From contig NZ_JRMH01000001.1 in assembly GCF_000803315.1 (NCBI RefSeq), positions 682,001 to 746,000 of the forward strand: a stretch of DNA of 64,000 bases, read 5' to 3'. How positions within the stretch are numbered: the first letter of the stretch is position 1; the number at the start of each line of letters is the position of its first letter. The notes under the pieces were generated by a model, which was not told where the DNA came from, did no database searches, and was given only the letters and a program-made list of their open reading frames with translations. The stretch comes from Pectobacterium actinidiae (GTDB lineage: Bacteria > Pseudomonadota > Gammaproteobacteria > Enterobacterales > Enterobacteriaceae). This document shows, in pieces, positions 9,344 to 18,204 of this stretch. Both the position numbers and the translations under genes were made by a program.

Positions 9344-12118
9344 ATGAACTGGAAGAAATATTGCTGGTTATCGCTAACGGCTGTTGGCCTATTAGCGGGA
9401 AGCGTTGTGAGCCAGGCCGAAGAAGTGAAAAGCCCGTTGCCGATCATTAAAGAAGGAACGTTGGCAAATGGGCTGCGCTACACCCTCGTACCGCTGGAAG
9501 GGCAGAAGTCGCGGGTAGATATCCGTCTGATTGTGGATGTCGGTTCGATTGATGAGCAAGACAACGAATCCGGCGTGGCACACATGGTTGAACACATGGT
9601 GTTCCGCGCCAGCGACGCATTTCCTCAAGGCGTGAGTACGGAACTGCACAAGCAGGGATGGGCGCGCGGGCAGAGCTATAACGCGGTGACCAACTACGAG
9701 CGCACCATGTACATGATGAGCCCGCCGAAAGGGAATCGCGATCTAGGGACGACCTTGCAGGCGCTGAGCCAGATGACAGGTCACGCCAAGCTGCTGCAAA
9801 GCGATCTTGATGATGAGCGCAAAATCATTCTGGAAGAATGGCGCGGTAAGCTGGGTGTAGCAGAACGTATGAACCAGCAGCGTGTACAGGCGATTCGCCA
9901 TGACTCTCGCTATCCTTCTCGCCCGACGATTGGCACGGAAAAATCGATTAACGACACGCCAGCTAGCGTTCTACAGGATTTCTATCAGCGCTGGTATCAC
10001 CCATCGAATATGCGTTTGATGATTATTGGTGATATCACGCCTGCGGATGCGGAACGCGAAATTCAACGCTATTTTGCACCGCTACCGAATGTTGCTGTCC
10101 CAGCCCGTGATTATTATGAGCCGTTACTGAAACCGCAGCTCAAAGTGGCGCGTTTGCAGGATAGCCAAAGTGGTAGCAGCCAGGTGTCATTTGTCTACCG
10201 TTTCAATGACAAAGATACATTCGGCCTGCCCGATTACCGTCACCGTTTGCTTACACAAATTACGATGTCTGCGGTAACGCGTCAGGTTCGTCGACAGCAG
10301 GCGGAATTGCCGCAGGATGCCAGCAGCTTGGTGGTGCGTAAATCAGATATCGGTAAAACGACGGCTGCATTGGGCTTTTTCGCCAATGTGATGCCGGGTG
10401 GTCATGACGCTGCTATTTCCGCCGTACTGAAAGAAATTGAGCGGTTTAAACGCTATCCGCTAAACGAGCAGGACATCACGGAGATCACCTCCGACATTCG
10501 TGAAGTTGCGCAGCGTATGAGTACTACCCCTGAAACACGGGAATTTTCAGACTGGGTTCAGCAGTTGACCATTGTCTGGCAGCAGGATCGTCCTTATGTC
10601 GGCAGCCAACAGCGTGGTAAAGATGCACTGGACGCGCTGGACACCATCACAGCGAAAGATGTGAACCGCCACTGGCAACGCTGGTTAGCTTCTCCTGATA
10701 CGTTGGTTCAGTTTAGTGTGCCGGGGGCGACACCTTTCACGTTGCCTAACCCAGATGCGATTCGTCAGTTACAAGCTCAGTGGGCGGCAGCGACGCTGGC
10801 ACCGTTACAGGTAGAGAAAGAAAAAATCATCCCTGAGCTTCCTGCTGTGACGCAAAGCGGAAAGCGTACGGCAGTGAAGACCTTTGCTGCACAGAAGGTC
10901 GAGCAGTGGCAGTTGAGTAATGGCGATCGCGTCGTATGGCTGCGTGCGCCAGAAGCGGGTAAGAAAGTGTATCTCACCGCGACGAGTCAGGCTGGATTCA
11001 TGGCTACCTCGCTGAATCCGTGGCAGGCACAGCTGGCGAGCCAGTTGGTTAATCAGAGCGGACCTGCAACGTGGAGTGGGGAAGCGCTAACTAACTGGAA
11101 AAAAGATAAATCCCTGTCTCTGAGCATCGATCAGGAAGCGGATCAACTAACGCTGAGCGGGAACGCGCCGATTGAGCAACTGGCAAACCTGTTAGGGCTA
11201 TACCGTGAGCTGAATGTGGCACCGGGTATCGATCCTGATGTGATGAAAGAGAGCATGATGAGTCTGGCGCGTCAGAAGGCCAATGACGATCAATCGGTTT
11301 CAGGAAAGCGTGCCAGCGAAATTGCCAAACTGCGTTTTGGTGGGCCAAGCTGGCAGCAGCCTGAAATTGCAGAGCTGAAACAAATCTCAGCGCCAGCGTT
11401 GCTTTCACAGTGGCATAAAGCCGCTGCTGCACCGGTCACCTACTATCTGATCGCCGATATGCCTGCTGCACAGATTTTGCCGCAGGTTGAACGCTATTTA
11501 GCGACGATCCCGCGTCAGTCTGCCAGCGAGGTGAAATCACACTTGGCGCTGCCGGGTAAACGTGAGGCGACGTCGGCGATCAATATCGAACCGCGTGCCG
11601 ATATCCTGACCTGGAGCTTCACACCGTATACGTGGACGCCACAGGCTGCGGTTCAAGTGAGCATCGCCCGTAATATTGCGAATAAATACCTCAAGACGAG
11701 CCTGCGCGATGACGCGCTGGGTATTTATCGTATGCGTGTCGAGAGCGAGCTGGAAGATAAGAAACAGCGTATTGAGACGGAAGTGAGTTTCAGCAGCGCG
11801 CCAGAGCGTGCGCAGGAGCTGTGGAAACTGGCCGAGCACGTCTTTGCTGAGCTGCCGACGAAGATTACTCAAGAAGAGGTGGACGATCAGAAGGCACAGT
11901 TTATCCGTGCGGAAAAAGGGCGTCAGGGCGATCTCATGACAATACAGCGCCGCCTGCTTCTGAGCTACCGCCACTATGACGATCCGCGCTATCTGAGCAG
12001 CGTAGCCAAACTGGCTGACAGCGTCACGCTGGAAGGTGTGCGTGCGATGTCGGCAAAGCTGTATAACCCGGATAACCGCGTGCTTTACATCACCTTGCCG
12101 CAAGAGGTGAAAGAGTGA
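9344..12118 (+). CDS. fusC: FusC, periplasmic M16 metalloprotease that cleaves ferredoxin
   Basis: M16-family zinc protease reported to cut imported plant ferredoxin so that its iron is released. I start at ATG 9344 (924 residues), preceded by AAAAGG and followed by a signal peptide (residues 1-25, ending VVSQA). The inverted zinc motif HMVEH is at residues 80-84, with the downstream acidic ligand region DDERKIILEEW at 156-166. The second, catalytically inactive M16 half follows from about residue 500. The length matches PqqL/FusC-type two-domain proteases. The gene is 105 bases after fusA, and its stop overlaps the fusD start (GTGA), so the two are translationally coupled. The open frame upstream to 9263 is rejected as non-coding. 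Confidence 0.93.
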   Translation: MNWKKYCWLSLTAVGLLAGSVVSQAEEVKSPLPIIKEGTLANGLRYTLVPLEGQKSRVDIRLIVDVGSIDEQDNESGVAHMVEHMVFRASDAFPQGVSTELHKQGWARGQSYNAVTNYERTMYMMSPPKGNRDLGTTLQALSQMTGHAKLLQSDLDDERKIILEEWRGKLGVAERMNQQRVQAIRHDSRYPSRPTIGTEKSINDTPASVLQDFYQRWYHPSNMRLMIIGDITPADAEREIQRYFAPLPNVAVPARDYYEPLLKPQLKVARLQDSQSGSSQVSFVYRFNDKDTFGLPDYRHRLLTQITMSAVTRQVRRQQAELPQDASSLVVRKSDIGKTTAALGFFANVMPGGHDAAISAVLKEIERFKRYPLNEQDITEITSDIREVAQRMSTTPETREFSDWVQQLTIVWQQDRPYVGSQQRGKDALDALDTITAKDVNRHWQRWLASPDTLVQFSVPGATPFTLPNPDAIRQLQAQWAAATLAPLQVEKEKIIPELPAVTQSGKRTAVKTFAAQKVEQWQLSNGDRVVWLRAPEAGKKVYLTATSQAGFMATSLNPWQAQLASQLVNQSGPATWSGEALTNWKKDKSLSLSIDQEADQLTLSGNAPIEQLANLLGLYRELNVAPGIDPDVMKESMMSLARQKANDDQSVSGKRASEIAKLRFGGPSWQQPEIAELKQISAPALLSQWHKAAAAPVTYYLIADMPAAQILPQVERYLATIPRQSASEVKSHLALPGKREATSAINIEPRADILTWSFTPYTWTPQAAVQVSIARNIANKYLKTSLRDDALGIYRMRVESELEDKKQRIETEVSFSSAPERAQELWKLAEHVFAELPTKITQEEVDDQKAQFIRAEKGRQGDLMTIQRRLLLSYRHYDDPRYLSSVAKLADSVTLEGVRAMSAKLYNPDNRVLYITLPQEVKE

Positions 12119-13788
12119 AAAAGGTCATCGCTCAATTTGTCGATCTCTGCCGCCCCTTTTGGGGCGGTAAGCGAAGCTGGCTGGCATGGGGGCTTCTGCT
12201 GGCGGCGTTGTCGATGGGGTGGATGATCGTCTATCTTAATGTGCTGTTAAACGAGTGGAGTAAAACGTTTTATGACGCGTTAGGGGCATTCGACAGTGGC
12301 CTGCTATTTTCCCTGATGAAAACCTATGCCATTTATATCCTGATCTATATCGGGGTATTCGCGCATCAGGACTGGTTTACCAGTTGGCTGGTGCTTCGCT
12401 GGCGTACCGCGTTAACGGAACAGCTGGTTGATAGTTGGATGGCCAAGCGGGCATTTTACCGCATGTCGGTTGCTGGCAAGATCGATAATCCCGATCAGCG
12501 TATCGCTGAGGATATCAGCTTGTTTGTTGATAAAACGGTCAGCCTGGTGGTGTCATTTATCGTTGTGACAGTACAGCTTTTTTCTTTCACGGTTATTTTG
12601 TGGGACCTGTCGGGTGTCCAGCGGTTTACTCTGTTTGGTGAAGAGTGGGTAATTAAAGGTTATCTGGTCTGGGTTGCCATTCTCTATACGCTCTTTGGCA
12701 GCCTGATTACGCATGTGGTCGGTAAGCGTCTGCATGGTATCAATTATGACAAACAGCGTGCGGAAGCGGATTTCCGTGCGTCTTTGTTACGCAAGCACGA
12801 TAACGCGGAGCAAATTGCGTTGTACGGTGGTGAACAGCAGGAAAAAAGCCACCTCAAGCGTAATTTTACTTCCGTCGTCACCCATTATTGGCGGTTGATG
12901 AATGCCGAACGTAATCTGGTTTTTTTCACTTCAGGTTATATGCGCGTCAGCCAGATTGTGCCCATTTTTGCTGCACTTCCCGCTTTCCTCAGTAAAACAG
13001 TAACACTGGGTGGGTTGATGCAGATTCGCGGGGCATTTGGTCAGATACACATTGCGTTGAGCTGGTTTATTCGGATGTATAAGGAACTGATGATTCTTTC
13101 CGCCAGTATGGCGCGCCTGAGCCAGTTCAAAGAAGAAATCAAACGTCATCAGTCTGAACAGGCCGATGCACCAGTCGGTCAGGATTTACGTATTGAGCAA
13201 CTCTCTTTCACCACACCACAGGGTTCTCCGCTGTTGCAAAGTGTGGATCTACGCTGCGAAGCGGGGAGCTGGAGTAAGCTGTCTGGCCGCAGCGGGCTGG
13301 GCAAATCAACGTTGCTACGTACGCTAAATGGTCTGTGGCCGTATTACGATGGCCGCTGGCAGTCGCTTGAAGGGCGTAGCCTATTGCTACCGCAGCAAAG
13401 CTATTTGGGTCAGGGTACGCTGGCGGAGATCCTCTGCTATCCACATCCGCCGCTGGCCGACACCGAGATGCTGCGTCAGACGCTCGATAGCGTCGGGTTG
13501 GGCGCGTGGCGCGATCGTTTGAGTGAGCAACTGAACTGGGATCGGGTGTTCTCCGGCGGCGAGCGGCAGCGTATTGCCTTTGCCCGTGCGCTGATTGCCA
13601 AACCTGATACGCTCTATCTGGACGAAGCAACGAGCAATCTGGATCATGACGCTGCCAGACAGCTTTTGGCGCTGGTCAAGATGGCGTTGCCGATGTGTAC
13701 CGTGGTGGCGATTACGCACCAGACGGAGCTGGACGATCTGTTTACGCACCGTTATGACTTAACGGATTTTGCCTCACAGCGCAGTTGA
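12115..13788 (+). CDS. fusD: FusD, SbmA/YddA-type ABC transporter (permease-ATPase fusion)
   Basis: A 557-residue inner-membrane half-transporter, N-terminal membrane domain (about residues 18-320, six helices) followed by an ATPase domain. It belongs to the long-chain/peptide ABC group that includes YddA and BacA-like proteins. Walker A is GRSGLGKST (about 391-400), the signature is FSGGERQRIAFARAL (about 478) and Walker B is TLYLDEATSNLD. The GTG start overlaps the fusC stop. As last gene of fusBACD it is proposed to move ferredoxin-derived peptide or iron products across the inner membrane; that role is inference. A hairpin without a clear T tract follows. Confidence 0.88.
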   Translation: MKKVIAQFVDLCRPFWGGKRSWLAWGLLLAALSMGWMIVYLNVLLNEWSKTFYDALGAFDSGLLFSLMKTYAIYILIYIGVFAHQDWFTSWLVLRWRTALTEQLVDSWMAKRAFYRMSVAGKIDNPDQRIAEDISLFVDKTVSLVVSFIVVTVQLFSFTVILWDLSGVQRFTLFGEEWVIKGYLVWVAILYTLFGSLITHVVGKRLHGINYDKQRAEADFRASLLRKHDNAEQIALYGGEQQEKSHLKRNFTSVVTHYWRLMNAERNLVFFTSGYMRVSQIVPIFAALPAFLSKTVTLGGLMQIRGAFGQIHIALSWFIRMYKELMILSASMARLSQFKEEIKRHQSEQADAPVGQDLRIEQLSFTTPQGSPLLQSVDLRCEAGSWSKLSGRSGLGKSTLLRTLNGLWPYYDGRWQSLEGRSLLLPQQSYLGQGTLAEILCYPHPPLADTEMLRQTLDSVGLGAWRDRLSEQLNWDRVFSGGERQRIAFARALIAKPDTLYLDEATSNLDHDAARQLLALVKMALPMCTVVAITHQTELDDLFTHRYDLTDFASQRS

Positions 13789-14100
13789 TGTTGCTCGCAG
13801 GCCTTCCGGCTTTCGGGAGGTCTGCGGTTCTGGTAGGTTTCTTGTCCCATGCCCCCTATAATCTTCCGCAGAATTATCTCATGTCGATCGTTTCAGAATC
13901 GAGATTCCGGGGCGACCACGGTGCGAGGCATCCCTACGGATGCCTCATCCCCGTGTTTCCCCTCAATCCACGGTTAGGTGAATATCAGACATCAGCGTCA
14001 TTTTGTCTTTTACGGCACTTTTCGTCGCTCGCAGACTCCAACCCCCATCCTGCTAGGGTAGTTGATGACGGAAGCCGTTCAATCTTGAGGAGTACATGCC
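13789..14100. other. Intergenic region fusD-yfeY with hairpins
   Basis: A 312-bp gap. Besides the hairpin after fusD it holds a second palindrome at 13909-13961 (perfect 9-bp stem GAGGCATCC/GGATGCCTC at 13925-13946, extended by GGGG...CACGG arms). The yfeY promoter must lie near its end, before the AGGAG at about 14087. The E. coli homologue is sigma-E dependent, and GGCACTT near 14016 could be part of such a promoter, but I cannot place a convincing -10. The open frame across this gap (13785-14207) looks spurious. Confidence 0.5.
13797..13825 (+). terminator. Hairpin after fusD
   Basis: GCAGGCCT pairs with AGGTCTGC around an inner TCCG/CGGG stem, 9 bases past the fusD stop. No T tract follows, so termination is uncertain; it may instead protect the mRNA end. 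Confidence 0.5.
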
Positions 14101-14712
14101 ATGAATTTTCGCCCGCTGGGTTTATCGCTAGTGTTGGGCTTACCGCTGCTGCTGACCGGATGCAGCACGCTTTCCAATTTCTCCTGGTCCAGCCTGTCGC
14201 CGTTTAACTGGTTCGGTAGTTCGCTGGAGGTTACCGAGGCGGGGATTGGTGGCATCAATGCTGGTACGCCGCTGTCCGAAGGCGCGCTACAGAGCGCACT
14301 GGATGGCAGTTATCAACTGCGTAGCGGAATGGGGACGTCCAATGGTCAACTGGTTGCCTTTTATCAGGCGCTGGATGGCAAAGACGTGAAGATGATCATC
14401 AGCGGCCAGCCGAAGGGCAGCGTGTGCAAAGTTGAGGTCATGGATCCGGCCATTGGCAGCGCAGGTGGGGTGAAAATAGGGGATGTTTTTAGCAATACCT
14501 ACAGTAAAGCGTTTGAATCCTGCCAGTTAGGGCAAGGTGATGATGCGCAGAGCGTGGAATGTGCTGCGCCGCAGAGTGCGCATATCAGCTACGTCTATTC
14601 CGGCGAGTGGAGCGGCCCGGAAGGTTTGATGCCGCCCGACGATATCCTGAAAACCTGGAAAGTGAGCAAGATCGTGTGGCACGCGCAGGCGCGCAACACA
14701 TCCGTTTTATAA
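14101..14712 (+). CDS. yfeY: YfeY-like lipoprotein (RpoE-regulated in E. coli)
   Basis: A 203-residue lipoprotein orthologous by sequence and position to E. coli YfeY. The lipobox LLLTGC places the lipid-modified Cys at about residue 21, followed by Ser rather than Asp, which predicts outer-membrane sorting. The mature part has no domain I can name; it has cysteines in KGSVCKVEV and FESCQLG that may form a disulfide. AGGAG lies 9 bases upstream of the ATG. yfeX follows after 168 bases on the same strand, as in E. coli. Function unknown. Confidence 0.88.
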   Translation: MNFRPLGLSLVLGLPLLLTGCSTLSNFSWSSLSPFNWFGSSLEVTEAGIGGINAGTPLSEGALQSALDGSYQLRSGMGTSNGQLVAFYQALDGKDVKMIISGQPKGSVCKVEVMDPAIGSAGGVKIGDVFSNTYSKAFESCQLGQGDDAQSVECAAPQSAHISYVYSGEWSGPEGLMPPDDILKTWKVSKIVWHAQARNTSVL

Positions 14713-14880
14713 AAGAGCATCTTTACATCCAAGACGAATTTGTCTTCACGCAAGGTAAAAGTCAGGCGGCTTCCGGTATGATAGTGGCACCGCCTGATAT
14801 TTTTTCGGCGGCCGTATGTGCCATCAGTATCGTAGTAAACCATAACAACAAAGAAAAAATTGACGCTTGAGGAAGCAGAA

Positions 14881-15780
14881 ATGACACCAATTCAAAGCGG
14901 TATTTTATTGGAACACCGCCGTTTTGCCATTTTTATGGAAGCGATGATTCAGGGAGAGTTTGATGCTATCCGGCAGGGATGCAAAAAATTCTGTCAGACG
15001 TTACAAGAGTTACAGCAGCAGTATCCCGATGCGGGATTAGGCGCAGTGCTGGCATTTGGCAGCGATGTCTGGCGCGATCTGGATTGCAACCACGGTGCGG
15101 CGGAGCTGAAACCGTTCACAGCGCTGGGTAAAGGCCTTGCGCCTGCCACGCAGCGCGATGTGTTAATCCACATTCAATCACTTCGCCATGATGTGAATTT
15201 CACGCTGGCACAGGCCGCGCTGGCCGCGTTTGGTAGCGCGATTCGTATCGAAGAAGAGACGCACGGTTTCCGTTGGGTGGAAGATCGCGATCTAAGCGGC
15301 TTCATTGACGGTACGGAAAATCCGCAGGGCGATGCGCGCCACGCCGTGGCAATTATCCCGGAAGGTCAGCCGGATGCGGGGGGCAGCTACGTGTTTACCC
15401 AACGCTGGGAGCACAATCTGAAGCAGTTGCAGCGTTTTAGCGTGGAACAGCAAGAGCAAATGATTGGCCGCACCAAGCAGGATAATGAAGAACTGTCTTC
15501 CGATGAGCGCCCTGTGACCTCTCATCTTAGCCGTGTGGATTTAAAGGAAGACGGCAAAGGGCTGAAAATTCTGCGTCAGAGCCTGCCTTACGGCACCGCG
15601 AGCGGGAAAAACGGGCTTTACTTTATCGCCTACTGCGCGCGTCTGCATAACATTGAGCAGCAGTTGCTGAGCATGTTCGGCGATCGTGACGGCAAACGTG
15701 ATGACATGCTGCGCTTTACGCGTGCCGTCAGCGGCAGTTACTTCTTCGCGCCTTCTCTGGATCAGCTTTTATCGCTGTAA
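14881..15780 (+). CDS. yfeX: YfeX, DyP-type haem peroxidase
   Basis: A 299-residue dye-decolourising peroxidase of the cytoplasmic YfeX class; in E. coli it binds haem and has been linked to porphyrinogen oxidation. DyP motifs present are [20 protein letters not shown] (GxxDG with the distal Asp, about residues 130-149), the [12 protein letters not shown] segment carrying the proximal His region, and the conserved Arg near SHLSRVDL. The start is ATG 14881, with GAGGA 7 bases upstream; an upstream ATG at 14860 adds only a weak extension. It ends with a strong terminator and forms a likely unit with yfeY. Confidence 0.93.
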   Translation: MTPIQSGILLEHRRFAIFMEAMIQGEFDAIRQGCKKFCQTLQELQQQYPDAGLGAVLAFGSDVWRDLDCNHGAAELKPFTALGKGLAPATQRDVLIHIQSLRHDVNFTLAQAALAAFGSAIRIEEETHGFRWVEDRDLSGFIDGTENPQGDARHAVAIIPEGQPDAGGSYVFTQRWEHNLKQLQRFSVEQQEQMIGRTKQDNEELSSDERPVTSHLSRVDLKEDGKGLKILRQSLPYGTASGKNGLYFIAYCARLHNIEQQLLSMFGDRDGKRDDMLRFTRAVSGSYFFAPSLDQLLSL

Positions 15781-15797
15781 GATCTGACCTATTTCCC

Positions 15798-15830
15798 CGA
15801 TGCCTGCGTTCATGCAGGCATCGATTTTTT
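15798..15830 (+). terminator. Terminator after yfeX
   Basis: A 10-bp stem (CGATGCCTGC paired with GCAGGCATCG) and a T6 run, 17 bases after the yfeX stop. Confidence 0.92.
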
Positions 15831-16321
15831 CCACTTCTTTGCAGGATTTTCCTCTTCCAGCCACTTCTTTTCCCTTGTTGTTTCTCGTCGCGGCGTTATG
15901 CCCTTCAGCGCTTAAAAATCCCGAAATATTATATATAAAGGTTATATGTTAACCGTCACTTCCCCCTACACTGATTCTCGCTATACCCGTCATACTTCAA
16001 GCTGCTTGTGCGTTGGCAATACTCGGCTCATCTCTGAGCCTCGCCCTGAAGGGCCGCCGTAAACGGCGTTCAAATTGGCTTAGCCAATTTGTCCTTACTC
16101 ACCCCAGTCACTTACCTGAGTAAGCTCCTGGGGATTCGCTCGGTTGCCGCGTTACAAGGCCATGTGGCCTTGTCCTAAAGGACCAACGCAGAGCGTTGTT
16201 CAAAACGCTCACGTTTTGTCACGCAACTCGAATTATTTAGGGTATATACAAAAGCGGTTATGTAAAAACGGCTCCCACAACAAGGCCTAGCGAATAGGCG
16301 CTAACTCTGGCAGGACATAAG
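15831..16321. other. Intergenic region yfeX-cysP
   Basis: The 541-bp gap holds the yfeX terminator, an AT-rich stretch (15925-15955, AATATTATATATAAAGG) that could be the CysB-type cysP promoter, the expanded ERIC, and a short leader before the AGGAC ribosome site of cysP at about 16312. If the AT-rich stretch is the promoter, the ERIC is transcribed as part of the cys leader; a promoter after the ERIC is also possible. Confidence 0.45.
15982..16248 (+). repeat. Expanded ERIC element with two hairpin-array arms
   Basis: ERIC ends are clear (TATACCCGTCATACTTCAAG at 15982 and AACTCGAATTATTTAGGGTA near 16225-16244), and so is the ERIC core at 16098-16140 (CACCCCAGTCACTTACCTGA ... CTCCTGGGGATTCGCT). 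The usual element is about 127 bp; here each arm carries about 70 extra bases. Left-arm hairpins: 16025-16040, 16043-16054, 16055-16068, 16071-16091. Right-arm hairpins: 16154-16173, 16172-16183, 16184-16198, 16201-16218. It lies in the leader upstream of cysP. Confidence 0.9.
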
Positions 16322-17350
16322 ATGAATCATATACAGGTGAAAGGCTGGCTAGTGAAAGGTTCTCTGGCGCTGTCATTGCTGCTGGGCGGGCAGAGCATGG
16401 TCTCTGCTACCGAGCTGCTGAATAGCTCTTATGATGTGTCGCGTGAGCTATTTGTGGCGCTCAACCCCGGTTTTGAAAAACAGTGGCTGTCGCAGCATCC
16501 TAGCGATCCGCTGACGATCAAACAATCGCATGCAGGTTCGTCTAAACAGGCGTTGGCTATCCTGCAAGGCTTGAAGGCCGATGTTGTGACCTATAACCAA
16601 GTGACGGATGTCCAGATCCTGCACGATCGCGGGCAACTGATTCCGGCTGATTGGCAGGCGCGTTTACCGAATAACAGCTCTCCGTTCTACTCCACCATGG
16701 CCTTTCTGGTTCGCAAAGGTAACCCCAAAGGGATTCACGACTGGAACGATCTGGTGCGTGATGACGTTAAGCTGATTTTCCCGAATCCGAAAACCTCCGG
16801 CAATGCTCGCTATACCTATCTGGCGGCGTGGGGAGCGACCAGTAAAGCCAACGGTGGCGATGAGGCCAAAACCCGCGCGTGGGTCACGCGTTTTCTGGCG
16901 AACGTCGAGGTCTTTGATACCGGCGGCCGTGGCGCAACCACTACGTTTGTGGAACGTAAGCTGGGGGATGTGTTGATCAGCTTTGAATCCGAGGTGAATA
17001 ACATTCGTAATCAATACGGTGCTGAGAACTACGAGGTGATCGTCCCGAAGGTCAACGTGCTGGCGGAATTCCCCGTGGCGTGGATCGATAAGAATGTGGA
17101 GAAGAATGGCACCGAACAGGCGGCAAAGGCCTATCTGAATTATCTGTATAGCCCAGAGGCGCAGAAGGTCATCACCGATTTTTACTACCGTGTGAATAAC
17201 CCTGAATTGACGCAAACGCTGAAATCCCGCTTCCCAGAGACCAGCTTATTCCGAGTGGAAGATCAGTTTGGGGCGTGGCCACAGGTGATGAAAACCCACT
17301 TTGAAACCGGTGGTGAACTGGATAAATTGCTGGCGGCTGGTCGTCAGTAA
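16322..17350 (+). CDS. cysP: CysP, periplasmic thiosulfate/sulfate-binding protein
   Basis: Periplasmic solute-binding protein that delivers thiosulfate and sulfate to the CysTWA importer. The 342-residue protein has a signal peptide (residues 1-29, ending SMVSA), the family opening [21 protein letters not shown], and ligand-site blocks [37 protein letters not shown] and [11 protein letters not shown]. It is more like CysP than Sbp by its N-terminal and C-terminal blocks. AGGAC precedes the ATG. cysT overlaps its stop by one base, so it heads a tight operon. Confidence 0.93.
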   Translation: MNHIQVKGWLVKGSLALSLLLGGQSMVSATELLNSSYDVSRELFVALNPGFEKQWLSQHPSDPLTIKQSHAGSSKQALAILQGLKADVVTYNQVTDVQILHDRGQLIPADWQARLPNNSSPFYSTMAFLVRKGNPKGIHDWNDLVRDDVKLIFPNPKTSGNARYTYLAAWGATSKANGGDEAKTRAWVTRFLANVEVFDTGGRGATTTFVERKLGDVLISFESEVNNIRNQYGAENYEVIVPKVNVLAEFPVAWIDKNVEKNGTEQAAKAYLNYLYSPEAQKVITDFYYRVNNPELTQTLKSRFPETSLFRVEDQFGAWPQVMKTHFETGGELDKLLAAGRQ

Positions 17351-18204
17351 TGTCTTTGAGGTCGAGCAACGTCTTTTCTGGTTCAGGTAAACGGGTGCTG
17401 CCGGGATTCGCGCTGAGTCTGGGCAGCAGCCTGCTGTTCGTCTGTCTGATTCTGCTGCTGCCTCTAAGCGCGTTGGTCATGCAACTCTCAGAAATGAGTC
17501 TGGCACAGTACTGGACGGTGATCTCCAATCCGCAGGTGGTGGCGGCTTACAAAGTCACGCTCTTGGCGGCGGGGCTCGCGACGGTATTTAATGCCGGATT
17601 CGGTCTGTTAATGGCGTGGATTCTGACGCGTTATCGCTTTCCCGGCCGAGCCTTGTTGGATGGATTGATGGACTTACCCTTTGCGCTTCCTACCGCCGTG
17701 GCGGGGCTGACACTGGCTGCACTGTTTTCAACGACCGGCTGGTACGGTGCATGGTTGGCTGAGTATGGCATCAAGGTGTCGTATACCTGGCTGGGGATTA
17801 CGGTCGCGATGGCGTTCACCAGCATTCCTTTTGTGGTGCGTACCGTCCAACCCGTGTTGGAAGATCTGGGGCCGGAATACGAAGAGGCGGCGCAAACGCT
17901 GGGAGCAAACCGCTGGCAGTGTTTTCGCTACGTCATTTTACCGGAGTTAACCCCGGCGCTCTTAACGGGCACCGCGCTGTCATTTGCCCGCAGTCTGGGC
18001 GAATTTGGCGCGGTTATCTTTATTGCGGGGAACATTGCCTGGCAAACGGAAGTCGTTTCGCTGATGATTTTTATCCGTTTGCAGGAGTTTGATTTCCCTG
18101 CCGCCAGCGCGATTGCTTCCGTCGTGTTAGCCGCGTCCTTATTGATCCTGTTTGCCGTCAATGTGCTGCAAAGCCGTTTTGGTCAACGGACCCGGAGCGT
18201 GTAA
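17350..18204 (+). CDS. cysT: CysT (CysU), sulfate/thiosulfate ABC permease
   Basis: One of two inner-membrane permeases of the sulfate/thiosulfate importer. The 284 residues form about six helices. The cytoplasmic EAA loop that docks on the ATPase is present (EEAAQTLGANRWQCFRYVILPEL, about residues 178-200). The ATG overlaps the cysP TAA, and cysW starts in its own stop codon. It needs an ATPase (CysA), which is not found downstream in this window. Confidence 0.93.
   Translation: MSLRSSNVFSGSGKRVLPGFALSLGSSLLFVCLILLLPLSALVMQLSEMSLAQYWTVISNPQVVAAYKVTLLAAGLATVFNAGFGLLMAWILTRYRFPGRALLDGLMDLPFALPTAVAGLTLAALFSTTGWYGAWLAEYGIKVSYTWLGITVAMAFTSIPFVVRTVQPVLEDLGPEYEEAAQTLGANRWQCFRYVILPELTPALLTGTALSFARSLGEFGAVIFIAGNIAWQTEVVSLMIFIRLQEFDFPAASAIASVVLAASLLILFAVNVLQSRFGQRTRSV

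Noticed and set aside
14010..14040. Possible sigma-E promoter for yfeY
   Set aside because: GGCACTT resembles a -35 element, but no proper -10 element at the right spacing could be found.
13785..14207. 140-codon open frame overlapping yfeY
   Set aside because: It runs through hairpins and the yfeY ribosome site, has no family resemblance, and overlaps a well-supported lipoprotein in another frame.
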